Positions 11,345 through 24,500 of a stretch of 64,000 nt of DNA are shown here, piece after piece. Each line of letters starts with the position of its first letter. Positions within the stretch are counted from its first letter, which is position 1. The notes below the pieces were generated by a model. It worked only from the letters and a program-made list of their open reading frames with translations, searched no databases and had not been told where the DNA came from. Where the stretch lies: the NCBI RefSeq assembly GCF_000006565.2, contig NC_031471.1, forward strand, positions 2,390,441-2,454,440, read 5' to 3'. The DNA is from Toxoplasma gondii ME49. Its lineage: Eukaryota > Apicomplexa > Conoidasida > Eucoccidiorida > Sarcocystidae. Both the position numbers and the translations under genes were made by a program.

Positions 11345-12825
11345 CGGAGAAGAAGCGTGCGTCTCTCAGCAGGCAAGCGACCTGCAGGACGTCGACAGGC
11401 TGAACAGGCAGGGCGAGACCTTTAAATGAGTGAAAGACGTCCAAAGTACGGATACGGAGAGAAAGGAAGGTCTCCTCGACGGGAGACAGGCAACGCCGCG
11501 CACAAAGAAGTCTTCAGAGGGACCGCCTTCCTCCGAGAGGTTCGAGAGAGGCAGACCGGCGAGAGAATGAGAGGTAACGCGCGAGACAGGGTGAAGAAGA
11601 AGAAGGAAGAGAGCAAAGCGAACTCAGAACGAGAGAATGCGAGAGAGAGACAGAAAAGAGAGGAGACACTTTGCGAAAACAGCAGGTCATGAATGGTCTG
11701 TTTCCCTCGTCGCCGCGGACCGCCCTGAATGTCGAAGGCCTCGCGTCGCGTGGTGACGGCAGTTGAGGACTCTTTCTGAAGACCCCCGTTTCCTCCCAAA
11801 GAAGAAAAGGGAGACGCGAGTTTCTTCGACTCGCGACGGAAGCCGTTGTCTTTTCTCGGACGCCACCCTCAAAGTTTTCTTTTTGTCTCGACAAAGATTC
11901 AGAGAACACTCACCGGTGAAAAGAACATCTCATTTGTTCTCCGGCTCTTTGAACGAATTCTTCAAATCTACATCTTTATTCGAACGCTTCTGGCTTGCAT
12001 TTGCGTGTAGGTCAGAATATACATGGATACATACCATTATACATAAATATGCATACGTAGGTGTGTGTGCATGGAGAGGTATATTTGCATGCGGTGGTGG
12101 TACCGCATATACGAAGGCATGCAGGTCGAGATTTCTGTTTTCTTCGTTCTTCTTGTCGCTCTGGCGTCTATGAACTGCCCCCTGTCGGGTGGGTATGCAA
12201 ATCGTTTCTTGTCTCTCGAAACTTGTGGGGAACATTCCATCTGCACGCTCCCTACTTTTATTCAGACGCAGAGACTAGGCCCACAGCTGTCCCCCCATCG
12301 AAACAAAGAACGCGACTCTTTCAAAGGCCTTTCAAGGGACGCAGGCGGAGCTCTAGTTCTCCTGACTTGAATCAACATTCGTATGCATGTGCATATAAAA
12401 ACGCACCTGCATGTATGTACATTCATGTAAATTCACACGTATACACATGTGTATACGCATGTGCACATGCATATATATGTATATATATCTATATATGCGT
12501 GTATGTTTTAATTCATATATTTTTTTGAGAACAACTTCTATGAGTGAGTATCGTTGAAGTTGGCATTGACATCGATGTGTGTCTTGCGCGTTGTGAGTCA
12601 CAAGTGTGAAGCCGCGCATGCGCAAAAACGACAGAAAATCATCTGTTTCTCTCGATCGTGACAAGGGGGAAAACCACTCTCTCTCTAGGCAGGAAAATTT
12701 AGCCGAGAGAGGTCACCGAAACCGAACTGTCAACAAGATGAAGGTCTCTCAAGTCTTTTTGCTCGATTGTTATTTCATGCCCCCCATGTTCACAAAACAA
12801 GGAGGCTGACGCCTCTTCGATAGCA

Positions 12826-12828
<3 letters not shown>

Positions 12829-12864
<36 letters not shown>
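12829..12864. repeat. (TA)n microsatellite, about 18 units
   Basis: Near-perfect alternating TA in the convergent intergenic region. Confidence 0.9.
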
Positions 12865-12867
<3 letters not shown>

Positions 12868-13203
12868 TTGAGTGCATTTACTATATATGTATGAATATGC
12901 GTATGTGTGTTTAAGTTGCGTGTATTTGGCAGCGTGCCTCTTTGTTGTGCAATGCCTGTCGGCAAGCCAAAATGTTTTTAAAGCGTTTTCTCGGCGTTGT
13001 CACCCGAGAGGCGTCAGTGAGGGACCATATTCTGTTTTTCCGGAAACCGGACTCCAGAAGCAAGGCTCAAGCGCGATTCAGTCGTTCGAGTTTTTCCGCG
13101 AACCGGTTTTATTCCGCACGACATATGCATCTACACATACGCATACACACATACACGTAGAAGGAAAGTTCCTACTTTTCTAGACTTCTCGTTAATGGTC
13201 TGC

Positions 13204-13259
13204 ACAGATATATATATATATATATATGTAATACGTATGCATAGATATATATAATACGT

Positions 13260-13294
<35 letters not shown>

Positions 13295-13298
13295 GTAT

Positions 13299-13332
<34 letters not shown>

Positions 13333-13333
13333 T
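13204..13333. repeat. TA microsatellite cluster next to the TMEM63-like stop codon
   Basis: Three (TA)n blocks separated by taatacgtatgc-like spacers. They end about 20 bp from the stop codon at 13352, so they would be transcribed in the 3' UTR of the minus-strand gene. Confidence 0.85.
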
Positions 13334-13351
13334 TGTAGAGTGGATGGTGCG

Positions 13352-16300
13352 CTAGAGCGCCTCACGGTGTTTGTCGATTGCGTTGACGTGGAAGAGCGAG
13401 TCTGTTGGGATCTGTTTCGACTCGTTTTCAAGTGTCTCCTCTCCCAGGTCAGCTGAGGCAGAAGCAGCGCGGTGTGTCTCTGAGGAACTCGCGTCGGAGA
13501 GGGAGGATTGTACAGAGCACGTGAGGGAGGAGAAGAGATCGAGCGACTCTTCTTCTCTGTCTGTTGTGTTTGCATGTTTCTGCCAAGTCAACAGAGGTAG
13601 TGTAGATGTACTTGTTTCTTTTTCTTTCAACTGCGTTTCTGCCTTCTCGACTTCTGTCGCTTTGCGACTTCCATCCGGGAGAGGGCCAAAAGCCACTCTG
13701 TGGAGTCTCGGCAAATGCGGAGTGGAACGGCTTTTCTTGTTCAATTCTCTCAGTCCTTCCCCGTCGCATTCCCCGTCTCTCTCTCGTCTTCGACCTTTCT
13801 TCTCGTTCTCTCCCACTGTCGAGTCTCCTTCTTCTCTCTCTGCGTTCTCTCTGAATGCGTCTCTGTCTACAGTCGGCGCCCTCCCGCCGGCTCTCTCTGC
13901 TTCTCTCTGTGTTCCAGCCTCGCCTTCTCCCTTGGTGTCTGTCTGCGTCGCGCTGTCTGTGGAGGAGATTCTGAGCATCACATGTTCGGCCTCTAAAATG
14001 CGCGAGAGAAGTCGCAGGCATCTCGGCGCGCTTTGTCTCTCTGAAGAGGGAAGTTGGAGAGAATCTGAACGGCGGTGCTGATCGCTCCGGGGGGAGGAAG
14101 TCTCTGTGACGTCGCTGGAGATGATTCGAGCGACTTCCCCTGGTTTCTGCGGCTCAACGTTGGACATGCCGACGGTCGTTTTCCGCCTCACAGCGTCTCC
14201 AATTTCTGGGGGCAAGTGCTCGGATAGATCCCAAAGAGGATCGTCTTGCGAAAGCAGGCGAAGGCCGCGAGGAAAACGGTTGTCGGAGTTCCCGGAAGCC
14301 AGCACGTTCGCAGCAATCGTCTGAGGGGAGTAGAGACAGTTGAGGGAAACGCGTTGCAGCACAGACGCTGTCTGTTGTTTCTGAAAGGGCATTTTCGCCG
14401 AGAAAGCCAGCCTCGGAGTGTCTTCAGGGGGTCCGTTTCCCGACAGCAGGCAATCTCTGCTTGGGGGAGCGTCTTCTTCTCTTTGTGCGCTGACATACTG
14501 CGTGCAAGTGCGATGCCTTGCCTTCTTCTGATGTGTGTTTCTGCTGCGGGCATTTCGTTTTAGATTTTGCCACCGGAAAGTCGCGTGTCTGTCTCTAGAG
14601 CTCTGAGAGTCTGTGTTCTTGTCGGACGCGGATCCCGCGAAACGATCCTCGCCTTGCCTCACCGCGCGCAAGTGACGCTGCACTTCCTGCACACCGAAGC
14701 TTCGATCGAAGCTGGGGAGCTGCCCGTGTCTCCGACGTTTCGATTTTCCTTCCTCGAGGTCGAAAGACGCGTTTGGGGGCGGAGAGAGTCGCGACGCTTC
14801 CGGCCCAGAAAGAATTTCTGGATTTAGAGCTGCGGGGAGGACGCGGTAAACTGGATTTGTGCGATGGTATTTGTCGACAAACATGTGCTGAGCTTCGTAG
14901 TAAGTCAGTGTCTCCCAGAGCGTTTTTTCCTTCGTCGGCTAACACACAGTGCAAAGATGATAGGGCGGCAAAAGGCCTGTGAAACGGTGGGCAAGCGGCC
15001 CCCAGTTTCGTGTAGTTTTGCTTCCCAGCGACTGTGAGAAGTGAGGTGGTGCATCTTCAAGTCTCTGGAAACGTAGCAAGCAACGCTTGCGTTACGCAAA
15101 CAAGCGCGCGAGACGAGTGCCGGGCGCGGCGCCTGGTTTCTTAGAGAATTGGAGAACAAGCGACGCTCGACAAGCGTACTGCCTGCGTTGAAGACTTTCG
15201 TGGATGAAAGACACCGTTGATGCTTCGCTTGATGGAATCAGTTCGTGGATCCTTTAGCGGTCTGTCGAGGTGCTGGTCTCTCTCAGGCACACTTGTTTGT
15301 GGTGGCTTATAACCATGCTGCTAGAAGCAGAGAACTCGTCGACCAATCCTCGAATATTCGCAGCTTTTCCCTAAACTCTGTGTTGGAAGCCGGAAGCTGG
15401 TTTCCAAAGAACGCACTCGTGGATTCACTCGTCCTTTTAGTGTGAACATCGTCTGTCGTCTGATCCTAAGTACGCACGGTTCCGCGATTCAAGGAAATTG
15501 ACAAGGGCTCCCAGATGCTCACTATCTCTGTAAATGGGTGAAAGTGTAGCTTCCGATGCTTGTCACGTTCTATTTCGCTCACTGCGTCCTTTGGAGCAGA
15601 CCACGAAACTAAACTGGTAATACGAGGAAGCAGACGACCGCGTGGGTGCTTAGGAAAACGACTTCCGGACCACAAATAGAGAGAGACCCAAAAACGCGCC
15701 CAGATCCTCCGTGTAGATTGCCTTTCTGCCTCTCTCTCAACACTTGACTTCTTTTGTGCGAACACGAGGCGGCGTTTCATCCCAGAGAAAAGTGGAAACT
15801 CTTCAAATGTGCAGGTCCTGCTGCTTTCTGATCTGTCGTTTTCGCCTAAGCTCCTGCCTCAGGAATCTTTTAAGTGGACGCTTTCCCCTAACATGATCAC
15901 GCCGGTACTTCTAAGCTAAACCGAGGTGTAATGTGCACTGATTCGAACAAATGCAGATGTCTCCTTGTCCCACGAGACAAATATTGTCAGAAGTATGTCT
16001 TTGACGACGTGTCAGTGAGTTGCAGATGCAGAATGCAGGCCGAAGTCTCGAGTTGCATGTGCGAAGGCGACGCGTACAGGCTCACACATGCTTGTTGCAG
16101 GTGCAGTGCCAAGGATTCTCATCCTGCTGCTACTTCCCTCTAACTAGATGTTGACGGTATCAAATGCACAACGAGCTTCTACTCTATGTTTTCCGGTGTC
16201 GATCTGGCAGAATCATGATGATTCCGCCCATGAAAACAGTTCAGCACTCGCGGAAGAGCTGTGCTAGAGTGAGGGCTCTGGACCTTGATCTGCTTCTGCA

Positions 16301-17364
16301 GGCGCTTTGTGCGCAAAGAGGAAATTCGAAAAGGATTCAGGACATTCTCGCTCGGGAGAAATTCGTGCAAACCTCACCTGGCACCAGTGAGTGGCAAACA
16401 GCTTGTGCGCGAGTGGGTCCGGGAGAATGAGGAAGAAACCGACGACGCAGAGGCCAGCCGCCATCATCATTTTGATGGTGAAGTGAAGAGAAGAGTCAAA
16501 GGAAGGAAGGAGAAGGTACGCGCCCATCAGCGGCACGAAGAGCAGAAAGAAACGGGCCAGTTGCAGCGCCTGAATGGTATGAAAATAGTCGCAAGCAGCG
16601 AAGCAGGACACCCGCGAATACTGACGGCGCTGTCTCGTCTCCGAGACCCTCGAGGGTTTCTGTGCGGTCTACGTCAATCCAAGTATCGACGAAAAGCGAC
16701 AGAGTCAGTGAACGATCTGTCTCCGCAGAAGCTTCCTTGTTCCACTGGTGGCTCTGCCGAAACGCCTGCCTTCTTCTCGATCTTCGCAGTTGAGCATGGC
16801 GACTCTGTTTTCTGGAGTACTGTTTATCTCGTGGAGTGCTTTTTCCACCTCCTCTTGTGCCGCTTCTCTACAGTTCCAGTCTTACAGTTTCGGGCAGCAA
16901 GGCAGACTGAACGTAGGGTCGCTTGCATCTCCTCAGCAGCATGTACTTGTACGTCCAGTAGTAAATTCCCCACATGACCATGCCAAAGTACACACCGATC
17001 GGCGCAAGAGGAAGATACATCACTGTCAAGGCGAACGACTTGAGAACGGTCGCGAGTCTGAAAAACAATGCCAAAAGAAATCCGCTACGCGGACAGGGAA
17101 ACTCCATTTGCGGACTTGCCTGCGTCTGAGCATCACCTATGTGTGTGGGTGTGCGTCGTGTGTCTCCAGTCACACAGGCAAAAGCGAACTCTCTTGCTCT
17201 GCCAGTACAGGACCACAAGTTTCTACGAACTCACATATTCCCACATCGCAGCAGCTGCAAGCATGTATACATACATATACATATATACACATATACATAT
17301 ATACACATATACATATACATATATACATATATACACATATACATATATACACATATACATATAC

Positions 17365-17398
<34 letters not shown>

Positions 17399-20300
17399 CC
17401 ATATGCATATACAAATATACAGTCACATATACGCATGTATACACACGCATGTGTACATCGATGTGTATATATGTGTGGATGTAACAAGATGCAGATGAGC
17501 CTTGTGTCTTGCACACGGATGGAAGAGAGCGACTCTGTCGTTTCCTTTGCGCTTTCAAGCTTCACTTCTTCATCTTCAGTGTTGTCGAAGAGTTATCGAG
17601 TTCAGGCTGTTCATCCCCCAAGGAAATTCCAGGAAGCGTCTTTCTGTCAATGGAACCCCAGTTCCCAGAGCATCCAGTCCAGTGCTTTCCCTCGCAGTCA
17701 CAGGAGAAGGTCCGTTTTCGAAACTTTGAGGTCCGCCGTACCGAGAAGGTGTGTAGAAGAGAGGGCCCTCAAACAGGTGATTATATTCACTCTGTTCCAT
17801 TTGTGTTGTTTTGGGGTTTATGAAAACTCGGACGCATCTGTCATACTTGCACATGCAGACAAGACAACGCTTCCTGCGTCTGCGAGAAAAGTCGCCAGAT
17901 GCTCAGACGCAGAGGAGAAAACGCAAGCACATCTGTCTGCGTAGGTCATTCTCTCTGCCCCTCCTTCTCAGGCTCTTCCAGAACACAAAGTAAACAGTGA
18001 CTCCTTATGCAAGCGTATGTCCACATAAATATATATCTAGAGAGAGAAGGAAAGACAGAGGGGGTGAATCAGGTCGATAGGTAGGCACATGGGTCTGAGT
18101 ATTCAGAAGTGCATTCCTACAGACACATATACGAATATGCATGCATATATATACATATATATATATATATATGTATACACGTATATATATAAGTGTACGT
18201 ATACACGTATATATATATATATATATATACATATCCGTATATGAGTGAGTGAAGCATTGAAGAGAAAACGTTTGTATAAACGCATACGTCAAAAGCTCGG
18301 TGTTTGAGAGTTCCTTAGACTAGAAAAGAAAGCATCAGTAAGACGAGCAACATTCTACTGGAGCTCACCACCCACTGACAGGGAAGGGCCGTTACGACGG
18401 GTTCCATCAGCATGCAGCAAAGGACCTGGAAGAAAATTCCCTCGACCATCCCACCCCTGACATACCTGCAGGAGAGAGAGCGAAAAAACCTGTTACATAG
18501 ATTCCTCGTTGAACAGCCATGTAAATGTATAGACGAATGTGCATGTGGATGCACGTATATATATATATATACTATATAATACAGATGTATATACGCGAAA
18601 TTACATATATATATATATACCTGTATGTATATGGTGTATCAGTATGCGTATATATTTATGTATGTGCAAGAGCACTTCCAGGCAGTGAAACGCGGAGTCA
18701 CTGACACCAGTGCGTGCTTCCAGCGGCGCATGCAGTTTGCCTTCGGGCCTGTACAGTTGAATGCGCATGCAGCGTTTCGTGTCATGTTGGGGTTCACAAG
18801 CGTATGGCGGATGCGTTGGAAGCCATGGCAGACCAGCCGCGGGCGGTGTGGCGGTTGTCTTCTGAAATGCAAATGTCCCTGCGGCTGAAGTGCTTCCGCC
18901 CTGCCAGTGCATCTGTTGGCTCTGTGCCTTCTCGCAATTGCTGGGGAATACCTATGGAGATGGAGAGCTCTCAACAACAGAGTGCACTTCTCCCTGGGTT
19001 TCCAGCTGTCCAGTGAGGCTGCAGTGCAGCTCCTGTCGAGCAGGCGGGGGGGTGAAAGGGATCCATCCAAGTTCGGCGGTCGGTGTTGGCGTCCTTTCCG
19101 CTTCATCTGGGCGTTCCACATCTGAAACTCACGCTTACCACCATTCTGGCTGGTTCAGCACGAAAATGTACTTGACGGCAGTGTTTAGAGTGAAGACGAT
19201 CGTGAGCTTCAGTAACGAAGAGGCCTGGAGCGGACAGAAAACAAAGTCCGCTACAAGGCAGTGTACATACAGACCGCTCTTCGTGTGGGATTCGGGGCTT
19301 CGGGCAAACGCCTGTTTCTCTCGTTGCCTGCTCGCTTCGATGAAAGACATGTCAACGAGTCTCCACAGGAAGCAGATCTCCCTCCAGAGGTGATTAGGTG
19401 TAGACACATCTACACAAACGTCTGAGTCAGGGAGCCTCTGTCAGACGAGACGTCATCCGCTACACGGTCCTGTCACACCATGACTTTAGTTCGCGTTTCG
19501 TCCTTCTGTAAGGACCTTGTGTGAGACGTAGAGGCGGAAGACGCATTCATTCAGGTACACTCGTCGGGGATCCTTCTCAGCTTGGAACACATAGGATTCG
19601 TGACTGAAGCGTTCGTCTTACGATCGTTTTCTAGTTTTAAAAAAATCGTGTGAAATGCCCACTTCATTGTTCTCGACAACAGTGCAGGTGTTAAGTGTGA
19701 ATGGATCTTAGAAAATCTGCCCTATTCTACATCTTCATTTCTCCGAGACCTACACTTTGCTGGCAAGGCTGTATCAGCCAAGCTATGAACACAAGAGTTC
19801 AAGACCTCAGAACGGAACAGGACTCAAGTACATGTACCGGAAAAAGGAGATCGGAACTAATCCCTTGTCAAAATCATTCGCTTCAAGGTAGACAGAGACC
19901 CTGAATACCGACAAGTCTCTGCCGAGACAAAGGAGGTGTAAAGCAATCACGCGACAACGTACGAAAGGCATGCGAACTGCAGAACGAAGAATCGGTTTCC
20001 TGCAAGCCTATAAGCAACCCTGGAGAGACGCACTTTGTGTGTCGTCGTGCCCGTGGTGTCGGTGAAAGGCACCGAGGGACCAGCGAACAAATACAAGAAA
20101 AAACAGGAAACAGGAAGAGAAAACATGCAGATCTGCGGAAGAACCACTCACCTCGCGGCCTGTCATAGTTCGATGGCGCTCATATTGAGACTGCAAGAGA
20201 AGAAAACGAGACGCAGATCCTTTTCAGTGGTTCTCACCCCTTGTTTCTCTCCGAGACAGACCTCTTCTTTGTCAAACACATTCAGCCAAATCCTGCGTTT

Positions 20301-21530
20301 CTGCCTCTTGTAAAAGAGCTCTGCGATCGATTCACTGCGGGGGTTCTTTGTGTCACGCTCTTCAGCTTGGCGACACATGAGCGTCTCTCCAACAAACAGA
20401 CAACCTTCGTTCTTTTCTAATACTCTAGTTATAAATATATATATATATATATATTTATATATATTGCAACCCATATGCTTACAGAAGTGTAACCTTTTTA
20501 TGGATAGCGGGATATTTGTATGTGTTAAGCGGACGCAGCAACCGTTTATCCTCCGACCTGTGAATGGTTCTGGATCCACGGATGTGCTTTCCTCAGCTGC
20601 ACAGTTTCAAATCAAGAATAATTGCGACAGAGACTCACCATGAAATCCAGCACCCATCCGACGCTGCCGTTCACGATTGTGGTGATGACACTCGGAGCGA
20701 AGGACAGCAGCACATAGCCGAAGTGCGCTTTCATGTTCAGCTGCGAAAATCGAGAAGGAAACGGCTTGCATATGCGGGTGACACTCTGAGGAGAGCGGAA
20801 AACTCGAGAGAGACGAAAACGGTGTTCGTTTGAAAGGGCAAACAAACACTAATAAAAGAAAAGCGTCCACGCGAGTTCACAGGGGAAATTCGGAGGAGAA
20901 ACGAGTTGCTTTCTTCCCGAAAGGAAACCACTTGTAATACAAACTGGGGAGACAAAAACATCCTAGGTTTTCCTTCGCTCACACACACTGGGAAAGGCAC
21001 AGAGATATGTGCAAGCATCACCGTCATCTGACGCCCCTCTGCAAATGCTCTGGTTAAGAATGCACATGCACGCATACTAAAGGTGCAATCGTATATACAT
21101 ATATGTAACTACAAAGAATAGTGTGAAGACTTGTAAAGATATGAACAACGAGTTAGGTATGATGTAAGTGTGGATGTCAAGGATGTCTTGTGTGCGCTTG
21201 AAAGAGGCCGCGCGACTCACTGGGTCTGCAAGAGCATTGCGGATGGGAGTAAGGTCGATTTTTTCGATGAGATTTTCAACGGGTTTGAACCACTCAAGTC
21301 CCGTCTGTGGAAGGGGAAAACGGGGAAGGCAGCCTTCGTTTTTTCTTCATTCAACTACACATTTTCAAATGTGTTTCGTTGCATCCACCTCGTATCTAGA
21401 TAAACACAAACCCCCCGGTAGTTTTCAGGTGAATCATCCTCGTGTCAGAAAAACTGTTCGAGTGCAGTTTTATCCGAATGGCATCCGAGCTCATGCGTTG
21501 CCCCTTGCATCTTCTGATAACACCATGTGA

Positions 21531-21570
<40 letters not shown>

Positions 21571-24500
21571 TGTATGAAGTGTAAACTCTGGAGATTTTAT
21601 GTGTATATACAACCACGAATGTTTCTACTACAGGACGCTAGAATGTAGCCATTTCCAATATTTGTGCCTGTATTTAAGTACGTCGATATATATATATATA
21701 TATGGAACCAGATGCTTCTGTTGAAACGCGCTGCAATCTAGAAATGTAAAACGCAGGGCATATAGAAACGTCGCAGTCTTCAGAGAAAACACAAAAACAC
21801 ACGAACAAGAGGGTTTTCTGTGTAGTTTCTGTCGGTGTGGGTGCGCCCGCGCGCGTCGAGAAAGGTCGAGGACGTGAGCTGCTGTGACCCAGAGTGCCTG
21901 CAGAAAGTCTTTCGCTGCTGTTCCATTGGGGAAACGACGCGTGAGCCTATGCATGTACCAGCATGCCGATCTGTGTGCAGGTGAAAAAGACCTCACATCG
22001 ACACGGCTATTCACTTTTCTGCATGGGAGTTTCCAGTTTTTTTCTTTAGCTCTACTGCGTTCGTTCGCCAGGTGCACTCCGCACAGAAACGACGAGGGAA
22101 ACTCTTGGGCCATAGGCACTGCGGTGGCTGCCCAGATGTCTTTTCTTCCCGATTGAACAAGTCCTGCCTCTCAGTGAGTCAGTCGATTCGCTTTCCAGGC
22201 TCGTAAACAGTTTCTTCTTGTGAAGTCGAGAGAGTAAATTCGTGTTAAAAGACTCTGCTCACTCCTTGGTAGCTTTCGTTGTGGATTCGCACGTTCAGCG
22301 AAAGCAACACAACGTCAACTGACAAGGCAAAGAACCATAGGATTGCACCGATCGAAATTGTCGCCACCTCGAAAAAAGAGAGAAAACAGAAGAACGGACG
22401 GTGTGCCTCAAGATGAAAACGGTAGTTGAGTTGTGAGGGCACAACGAGCTGCGAACAACTGAACTCTCTGCTAATGAGGCTTGCAATCCAGGTGTCAGAC
22501 ACCATCTGAAGCTGCTAAACTCTCTGATGTACATTATGAGGCGACACGCATCCAAGATTTGTTGATACACCGCAGGTTCGGCCTAGCCGCTCTTCCCCGT
22601 CTACTATGATCAGATGTTTTGTGGTACTTTGAGGCCATATCAAGGGTGAGAAAGGAAGTTCAAGAGAACACAGAGAGGGCTACAACTCGAGGAAAAAAAC
22701 GAGGAACTCCATCGGAAAGTGAACAACGCAAACCTTCATCGGTTTCTGCGCTGATACGGACTCGAGTTAACGGATTTCAGTCGACGTCTGGTGATAGGGT
22801 GAAATGAGAACTCTCCATCAGCAGACCAAGCGCGATGCTCGTTTTACAAATCGAATTCGGCTGGTGGTAGTATTCTCGGCGACAACGGAGAGCGAAAGTC
22901 TCTAGAAAAGGTGTTGTCTTAAACTACTCAAGAAACGTGGTGGACCGCAGAAAAGACCGACTGGGCTCGTCACTGCTTAGGTATTAATGTGCAGAGAGAG
23001 GTCCAGAGCAGGGGACAGGTCACGACAGTGCACTCTCGCAGTCAGCAAGGAAACACGGAAGACTTTGAGCAGCGGTTTTCAAGTGTATGTCGATGGATAA
23101 AGCAGGACTCCTTTCGGATACACGAACCTTAGCCAGGAACCGGCGACTCTTGCTGTACGCGAGGTTCTCCCATTGAATATCGGACGGACTCGGTGCCCTT
23201 CGGACCTGCGCACAACGGATTTCGTTTCGTTCGATACGAAGCAAAAGGCTGAAACAGAACGTTGGCTGCCACTTGCGAAAGCAGGAAAAGGGAATATTAG
23301 CATTGGAGCTGCAAAGGTGATAGAATAACTGTGTGATATTGGGTTCTGGGGCCACAAGATCCCATGAAGACACATGCACCAAGAAATTCAACAGCCCTAG
23401 TAGACCTATGATGGCTTTGACGAAAGGGAAACGACTGGCAACTAAAGCCTCGACGTCTCTGATGACTCCTCGGACAATGCGCCTCCCACTGAGTGTGAGA
23501 GTTACTTTGAGGGTCCCTTTGCAGGGGAGAGCAACGTACACCGATGGCTTGGCTTTTCAGCTGTTTCTACGGAGATATCAGGAGTTTCCGTTTTCGTTTC
23601 TCTGCTAGATCGAGAGAAAGCATCCGAGTCATCCTGTTTTCAGAAGGTTTGTGCGAGCACCGTAGTACATCTGAGGAGAGTCCCTGTAGAAAACGTTTCA
23701 GCGTCCACCGGATTGACTGCTGGAAACGGTGCGTCAGAAATGGTGTGTGGGTCCAAAAGTTCAGGTACCAGATCTTTCGGAAAAAACAGCTTCGTTAAAG
23801 TGGAAAAGCAAGAGAAGTGTCTCGTTCACAGACTGGCTTTGCGATCTTCGTCTCGATACATCCATCTGTTTTCCTCCTCTTCATTTTACCGAGTCTCCAT
23901 AAGATACAAGAAATGAAATGCCTCATTTTTTCAGTCGGCAAGCATGGCATGCATCATCGGGGACTTACGAGTAGGGCGTATCTGCCGCGAAACAAAGGCA
24001 TTTTCACATTGAATCCACCAAGACCTAGCAAGCGGTTCAGCCTTCCTTGCCACGATTCTTTCCATTTCTTCAGGCACTCACGTTGTTCCTGAGTAAATAT
24101 CAATGACGCATCGTGTTGTGAGAGGCGCTGCCAACATCATGCAGAAGGCGATACAAGCATGTACATTCATATTCATAGAGAAGCATGCCTCCATGGTTTT
24201 CCATAATGTCTACTTGCGTGTATCTATCTATCTACCTATATATATATCTATGTGAGAATAGAAGCTCAAATATGCGTGTTCGGGTGTACAGGCACTCGCA
24301 GGCTCCTTCGACCTAGACGCGCATATGCCGAAGAGCAGGCTGCTGATAGACTTCCATGTGGATAGAAGCGAGCACTTCGTTATTCGCAGTAGCTGGTCTA
24401 CCCTTTAAAGCGGAACGGCCTAGAGATAAGTAAGAAATGACGGCTAGTGCGAATTGGTGGAGTGTACAACAGGAGGTCTTTTTTTGTCACGTACGAGCTG

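Larger units (their letters stand above)
11345..13351. other. Convergent 3' flanks of the VTT and TMEM63-like genes
   Basis: About 2 kb between two stop codons facing each other. It holds a TGCATGC pair near 12090-12120, a mixed ATGCATGTGCATA-type tract at about 12380-12520, a (TA)n run at 12829-12864 and a dense TA cluster just before the minus-strand stop. No reading frame with domain content or splice structure was found; it is best read as overlapping or adjacent 3' UTRs. Confidence 0.6.

Noticed and set aside
13371..14081. 236-codon plus-strand frame opposite the TMEM63-like last exon
   Set aside because: Shadow of the charged, repeat-rich minus-strand coding exon.
19945..20015. Hydrophobic candidate exon ([15 protein letters not shown]) between exons 13 and 14 of the TMEM63-like gene
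   Set aside because: Its frame does not fit the phase-0 junctions on either side, and direct joining of the flanking exons gives the expected family sequence (…[20 protein letters not shown]…).
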